From Rodentibacter abscessus (GTDB lineage: Bacteria > Pseudomonadota > Gammaproteobacteria > Enterobacterales > Pasteurellaceae): a stretch of DNA of 64,000 bases. The translations under genes and the position numbers were made by a program. Every line of letters starts with the position of its first letter. The stretch's first letter is position 1. The stretch is from contig NZ_AP038785.1 of the NCBI RefSeq assembly GCF_047160095.1, positions 248,001 to 312,000 of the forward strand, read 5' to 3'. This document shows positions 60,274-64,000 of the stretch, in pieces. The notes beneath the pieces are model-generated. The model did no database searches and was not told the DNA's origin. It saw only the letters and a program-made list of their open reading frames with translations.

Positions 60274-61263
60274 ATGTCAAAAGCACTTTATATTGAAAAA
60301 GGTCAAAGCGGCTGGGGAGGGCCTTTAACCATACCGGTTGTAGCGGGGAAAAAAATTTTGTATATGACGGCAGGAACAAGACCGAGTATTGTTGAATATT
60401 TGGTTGAATTAACCGGCTGGGAAGCTGTGGATGGTTTTAAAGATGGAGAACCGGAAAATAATGAAATCGGCATTGCAATTGTCGATTGCGGTGGAGTGCT
60501 GCGTTGTGGCTTGTACCCAAAACGAGGAATCCCTACGATTAATATTCATGCGACCGGAAAGTCTGGTCCGCTTGCCGAGTATATTGTTGAAAATATCTAC
60601 GTGTCTGCTGTAAAGGAAAATAATATTACTTTAATTGACACCGAGTTATCGAAAAAAGATGTTATTCAAACCATTCAGGATAAACCAAAAGACAGTGTAA
60701 AAAATTATGATACAACAAAGAAAATCACAGAACAAAGTGATGGTTTATTAGCCAAAATCGGCATAGGAATGGGGTCAGTCGTTGCTATTTTTTTCCAATC
60801 GGGACGAGATACGATTGATACCGTGTTGAAAACAGTTTTGCCTTTTATGGCATTTGTATCGGCTTTGATCGGGATCATTATTGCTTCAGGTTTAGGTGAT
60901 TGGATCGCACACGGTTTAATACCACTGGCAAACAGTCCGATCGGTTTGGTTACATTAGCATTAATTTGTTCTTTTCCATTTTTATCACCGTTTCTTGGAC
61001 CCGGCGCGGTTATTGCACAGGTTATCGGTACGTTGGTTGGTGTGCAAATCGGCTTAGGTAACATTCCACCGCATTTGGCGTTACCGGCATTATTCGCTAT
61101 CAATGCACAGGCGGCTTGTGATTTTATTCCGGTCGGTTTGTCTTTAGCAGAGGCCAAGCAGGATACTGTTCGGGTTGGTGTACCATCCGTATTAGTCAGT
61201 CGCTTTTTAACCGGGGCTCCTACAGTATTAGTCGCTTGGTTTGTATCGGCATATATTTATTAA
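60274..61263 (+). CDS. srlE: Glucitol/sorbitol PTS enzyme IIBC component (SrlE)
   Basis: A 329-residue protein: an N-terminal cytoplasmic IIB domain with the phosphorylated Cys in GGVLRCGLYPKRG, then about residues 165-329 as a membrane IIC2 domain (FMAFVSALIGIIIASGLGDWIA...). The charged linker DKPKDSVKNYDTTKKITEQSDG separates them. Usual length for the family. A hairpin follows before srlB. Confidence 0.95.
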   Translation: MSKALYIEKGQSGWGGPLTIPVVAGKKILYMTAGTRPSIVEYLVELTGWEAVDGFKDGEPENNEIGIAIVDCGGVLRCGLYPKRGIPTINIHATGKSGPLAEYIVENIYVSAVKENNITLIDTELSKKDVIQTIQDKPKDSVKNYDTTKKITEQSDGLLAKIGIGMGSVVAIFFQSGRDTIDTVLKTVLPFMAFVSALIGIIIASGLGDWIAHGLIPLANSPIGLVTLALICSFPFLSPFLGPGAVIAQVIGTLVGVQIGLGNIPPHLALPALFAINAQAACDFIPVGLSLAEAKQDTVRVGVPSVLVSRFLTGAPTVLVAWFVSAYIY

Positions 61264-61274
61264 TCAATCAACAC

Positions 61275-61294
61275 AGAGCGGTATGTGCCGCTCT
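61275..61294 (+). promoter_or_regulatory. Intercistronic hairpin between srlE and srlB
   Basis: AGAGCGG-TATGTG-CCGCTCT, a perfect 7-bp stem without a T-run; likely an mRNA stability or processing element. Confidence 0.5.
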
Positions 61295-61318
61295 ATCTAT
61301 TGAGGAAAGAAAAGTAAG

Positions 61319-61684
61319 ATGACAGTTATTTATCAAACTAAATTTACCAAAATTGGCAAATTTGCTCGTGAATCACTTGCTGAAAATATGTTTATTACCT
61401 TTAAACAAGGTGCGCCAGAAGACCTGGAGGACTACTGTTTTATTCATTCTCACGGAGAATTACAGACTGATATTCAGGTCGGTTATATATTGCAAATTAA
61501 TAATGAAAATTTTCAAATTACAGCGATTGGCGACGTTGCAAATGTTAATTTGAAAGAATTGGGTCATGTTACTTGGCGTTTTGATGGCGCTAATATTACG
61601 GAATATCCGGGGACGATCCACGTGAAAGGCAATATTCCTATGAACATTACAGAAAATACGATTTTAAGCATTATAAAAAATTAA
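61319..61684 (+). CDS. srlB: Glucitol/sorbitol PTS enzyme IIA component (SrlB)
   Basis: A 121-residue cytoplasmic IIA protein that passes phosphate from HPr to SrlE. The pattern EDYCFIHSHGELQTDIQVGYIL carries the phosphoryl-accepting His (the second His of HSH by family analogy). Other conserved parts: GDVANVNLKELGHVTWRFDG. GAGGAAAG upstream. 11 bases before srlD. Confidence 0.94.
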   Translation: MTVIYQTKFTKIGKFARESLAENMFITFKQGAPEDLEDYCFIHSHGELQTDIQVGYILQINNENFQITAIGDVANVNLKELGHVTWRFDGANITEYPGTIHVKGNIPMNITENTILSIIKN

Positions 61685-61695
61685 GGAGTTATAAT

Positions 61696-62478
61696 ATGAA
61701 TTCAAAAGTGGCAATCGTTGTCGGAGGCGGACAAACTTTAGGTGCTTTTTTATCTGAAGGATTGGCTGAAAATGATTATAGAGTAGCCGTTGCCGATTTA
61801 AACGGAGAAAATGCACAAAAAACGGCTGATAGTATTAATCAAAAATTGGGGCTAACGGTGGCACAAGGTTTTCAAGTTGATGCGACTAATGAACAAAGTG
61901 TTATTGCATTAGCGAAGAATGTCGATCAGGCTTTTGGACGTAGTGATTTATTGGTCTATAGTGCAGGGGTTGCCAAAGCCGCTCCAATTACTGAATTTGG
62001 TTTGCAGGATTTTGAGTTCTCCGTACGGGTTAATTTAACCGGTTATTTCTTATGCGCAAGAGAATTTGCCAAATTAATGGTTCGTGATGGGATTAAAGGT
62101 CGAATTATTCAAATTAATTCGAAATCCGGCAAAGTTGGTAGCAAACATAATTCGGGTTACAGTGCGGCAAAATTTGGTGGCGTGGGATTAACTCAATCTC
62201 TTGCATTGGATTTAGCGGATAAAGGGATTACCGTGCATTCTTTAATGTTGGGAAATTTACTTAAATCACCGATGTTTCAATCTCTTATTCCACAATATGC
62301 CCAAAAATTGGGCATTTCTCCTGAAGAAGTTGAGCAGGTTTACATTGATAAGGTTCCGCTAAAGCGAGGCTGTGATTATCAAGACGTGCTGAATGTTCTC
62401 TTGTTTTATGCCAGTGAGCAGGCCTCTTATTGTACCGGACAATCAATAAACATTACCGGCGGCCAGGTTATGTTTTAG
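61696..62478 (+). CDS. srlD: Sorbitol-6-phosphate 2-dehydrogenase
   Basis: A 260-residue short-chain dehydrogenase that oxidises sorbitol-6-phosphate to fructose-6-phosphate with NAD. Nucleotide-binding VVGGGQTLGAFLSEGLAE at the N-terminus (GGGQxLG replaces the common TGxxxGIG, as in E. coli SrlD), catalytic Ser in INSKSGK, and Tyr/Lys in GYSAAKFGG. AAGGAG precedes the ATG. Completes the catabolic part of the operon. Confidence 0.95.
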   Translation: MNSKVAIVVGGGQTLGAFLSEGLAENDYRVAVADLNGENAQKTADSINQKLGLTVAQGFQVDATNEQSVIALAKNVDQAFGRSDLLVYSAGVAKAAPITEFGLQDFEFSVRVNLTGYFLCAREFAKLMVRDGIKGRIIQINSKSGKVGSKHNSGYSAAKFGGVGLTQSLALDLADKGITVHSLMLGNLLKSPMFQSLIPQYAQKLGISPEEVEQVYIDKVPLKRGCDYQDVLNVLLFYASEQASYCTGQSINITGGQVMF

Positions 62479-62719
62479 GCTTCCCCGTTTTCTTTCTTAA
62501 TGTAAGAACGCTCTCAACACTCTTTAACTTAATTTCGCTTATTTCTATTCGCTATTTTCTAAGGTAGAAATTTGGTCAAGTGATTTACGGAGAGACTTTT
62601 CCATTATGTTAAAGAGCGGTTGCTTTTTGAGTCGTTTTATCTACATTATAGATATAATGGAATTTTGCGATAAATATTTTATTCCGCTCAAAATAAATTA
62701 CAAAATATGAGATAATCCT

Positions 62720-63082
62720 ATGATAAACACAACCAATTCGCTTATTTTAATTGCTATTATTGCTTGGATACTGCAACTTTTGCTTGGCTGGTGGCAGGTT
62801 TCCCGATTTAATAAGGCGTTTTCGTTGTTATGTCAGCAAGGGAATGTGGGAATAGGTCGCTCTAAGGGACGATTTAAACCTAAAGTAGTCATTGCCGTCG
62901 CGTTTGATCAAAACAATCGTGTTGTAAATTCGTTTATTATAAAGGGATTCAGTGTTTTTTCTGCTCCTCAAACGATTACTTCACTGCAAGGATTATTGCA
63001 CAGTGAAATTATTCCTGAGCGGTTTTTTCCGCATAGTAAAGCATCGCAAGATGCGCTAGAGGAAGCAATCCGGTTGCAATAG
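62720..63082 (+). CDS. gutM: Glucitol operon activator GutM
   Basis: A 120-residue protein with an N-terminal hydrophobic segment (about 6-25) and the GutM core WWQVSRFNKAFSLLCQQGNVGIGRSKGRFKPKVVIAVAFD. In E. coli GutM activates the srl operon by an unclear mechanism; the membrane-like N-terminus is a family trait. It lies after a 241-bp gap from srlD, which may hold its own promoter, and 22 bases before srlR. Confidence 0.9.
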   Translation: MINTTNSLILIAIIAWILQLLLGWWQVSRFNKAFSLLCQQGNVGIGRSKGRFKPKVVIAVAFDQNNRVVNSFIIKGFSVFSAPQTITSLQGLLHSEIIPERFFPHSKASQDALEEAIRLQ

Positions 63083-63104
63083 CCGAGACTATTACGGATG
63101 TTTT

Positions 63105-63875
63105 ATGAAACCAAAAGAAAGACAACTTGCGATCTTAGATTATTTGCAAAGTAACGGTAGAACTGCCGTTGATACTTTAGCACAACACTTTTCCACAACC
63201 GGTACGACCATTCGTAAAGATTTAACCGTATTAGAGAATGAGCGAAAAGTTTTACGGACTTATGGGAGTGTTGTATTAGCGGGTAATGAGAAAGAAGACG
63301 ATGAATTACCGATGACTAATAAAACCCACATTAATTTGGAACAAAAGCGCAAGATTGCGAAGGCAGCTGTCGGCTTATTGAAAGACGGAGATTCGATGAT
63401 TATTGATTCCGGTAGTACTGTACTGCAAATGATTCCATTGTTGGGAAAACTGGATAATTTAACGATTATGACCAACAGCCTACATATCATTAATAGTCTG
63501 GTAAGTTTGGAAAATAATCATGAATTATTAATGTGTGGGGGGACTTATCGAGCGAGATCCGCTTCTTTTCACGGTGTTTTGGCAGAGTCCACCTTTGATA
63601 AATTTAATTTTGATAAATTATTTATCGGTACTGATGGGTTCGATCTTGAATTAGGATTAACGACTTTTAACGAAGTGCACGGCGTTAGTCAAGCAATGAC
63701 GGGGGCTGCACGGGAAATCATTGTATTGGCAGATTCGTCAAAATTCGGGCGGCGTAGTCCGAATGTCGTCTGTCCGTTAGATAAAATTGATGTCGTGATT
63801 ACTGATAACGGGTTGGATAAACAAATTCATCAAGCTTTGTTAGAACGGAATATTCAAGTGCTTATTGCCGAATAA
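63105..63875 (+). CDS. srlR: DeoR-family glucitol operon repressor SrlR
   Basis: A 256-residue DeoR-type repressor: N-terminal helix-turn-helix (ERQLAILDYLQSNGRTAVDTLAQHFSTTGTTIRKDLTVLE) and a C-terminal sugar-phosphate-sensing domain (DSGSTVLQMIPLL, LFIGTDGFDLELGLTTF, LADSSKFGRRS). E. coli srlR follows gutM in the same order. A role in controlling this operon follows from context. Confidence 0.93.
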   Translation: MKPKERQLAILDYLQSNGRTAVDTLAQHFSTTGTTIRKDLTVLENERKVLRTYGSVVLAGNEKEDDELPMTNKTHINLEQKRKIAKAAVGLLKDGDSMIIDSGSTVLQMIPLLGKLDNLTIMTNSLHIINSLVSLENNHELLMCGGTYRARSASFHGVLAESTFDKFNFDKLFIGTDGFDLELGLTTFNEVHGVSQAMTGAAREIIVLADSSKFGRRSPNVVCPLDKIDVVITDNGLDKQIHQALLERNIQVLIAE

Positions 63876-63935
63876 TAGGATAGATTTAGCCGGATCGGTT
63901 CGGGCTAATTAAAAAACGGTGTTTTTTTGATTTAG

Positions 63936-63993
63936 GACATAGGAGACAAAGTGGTTGATATTTTTTTAGGTCAACCACTTTGTCTATTATGTC
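63936..63993. repeat. Long near-perfect hairpin after srlR
   Basis: Arms of 23 bp (63936-63958 and 63971-63993) match at 21 positions, with a perfect 15-bp inner block AGACAAAGTGGTTGA / TCAACCACTTTGTCT around a 12-base T-rich loop. No T-run follows within the window, so it does not look like a standard terminator. It lies 60 bases after the srlR stop and may belong to the next gene's leader or be the end of a mobile element. Confidence 0.7.
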
Positions 63994-64000
63994 TTTCAGG

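Overview
The window reads as a chromosomal segment of a Pasteurellaceae bacterium. The strongest sign is the 9-bp Haemophilus-type DNA uptake signal (AAGTGCGGT or its complement), which I count about 45 times by eye, inside and between genes. Gene content and order fit: ccmABCDEFGHI, an mla operon running into ibaG and murA, galT-galK-galM with galR and mglBAC, hinT-ycfL-nagZ-rlmC and a sorbitol PTS operon. I cannot fix the genus; Haemophilus, Aggregatibacter, Pasteurella and Rodentibacter are all possible.

Layout. 0-2 kb: the C-terminal end of a large secreted surface protein, a terminator, the last codons of an isoprenylcysteine methyltransferase-like gene, and an intact IS3-family (IS150-type) element. 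2-10 kb: sodA, then a divergent cytochrome c maturation operon behind a likely FNR site. 10-11 kb: two unrecognised envelope genes. 11.3-14.7 kb: cysteine desulfidase and permease (cyuA, cyuP) with a YheO/DauR-type regulator. 15.4-17.4 kb: a MetR-like regulator with an AzlCD-type exporter. 17.6-21.9 kb: a TAXI-TRAP transporter with a UspA protein. 21.9-23.1 kb: a decayed copy of the same IS. 23.1-27 kb: ggt and a multi-membrane protein of the 'Gcr recombinase' family. 27.4-29.8 kb: tesB, a gene remnant and a second intact IS copy. 29.9-37.2 kb: murA, ibaG, mlaBCDEF, lnt, corC. 37.5-45.8 kb: galactose metabolism and uptake. 46-49.8 kb: a ferric iron ABC transporter with a Fur box. 50-53.6 kb: mnmE, a truncated mntP, ppiD. 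54-56.4 kb: a YjiH/YjiG-like membrane pair with an M20 peptidase. 56.5-59.4 kb: hinT, ycfL, nagZ, rlmC. 59.7-63.9 kb: srlAEBD, gutM, srlR.

The genes form coherent modules. ccmA-I deliver and attach heme to periplasmic cytochromes. GalR operators and CRP sites join the gal genes to mglBAC: MglBAC imports galactose, GalM/GalK/GalT feed it to the Leloir pathway. MlaFEDCB move phospholipids at the envelope. CyuP imports and CyuA degrades cysteine. SrlAEB import and phosphorylate sorbitol, SrlD oxidises it to fructose-6-phosphate.

The most unusual observation concerns the IS. All three recognisable copies lie between convergent gene 3' ends. For both intact copies, removing the element and one copy of the 3-bp target duplication restores a palindrome of two opposed uptake signals, with the insertion in its loop. 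This suggests an IS150-type element that uses paired uptake-signal terminators as its landing site. A second theme is a family of short intergenic inverted-repeat elements with ends like TATTATGTAGCAGTTGCACAAA, split by variable inner hairpins, found at five or six places.
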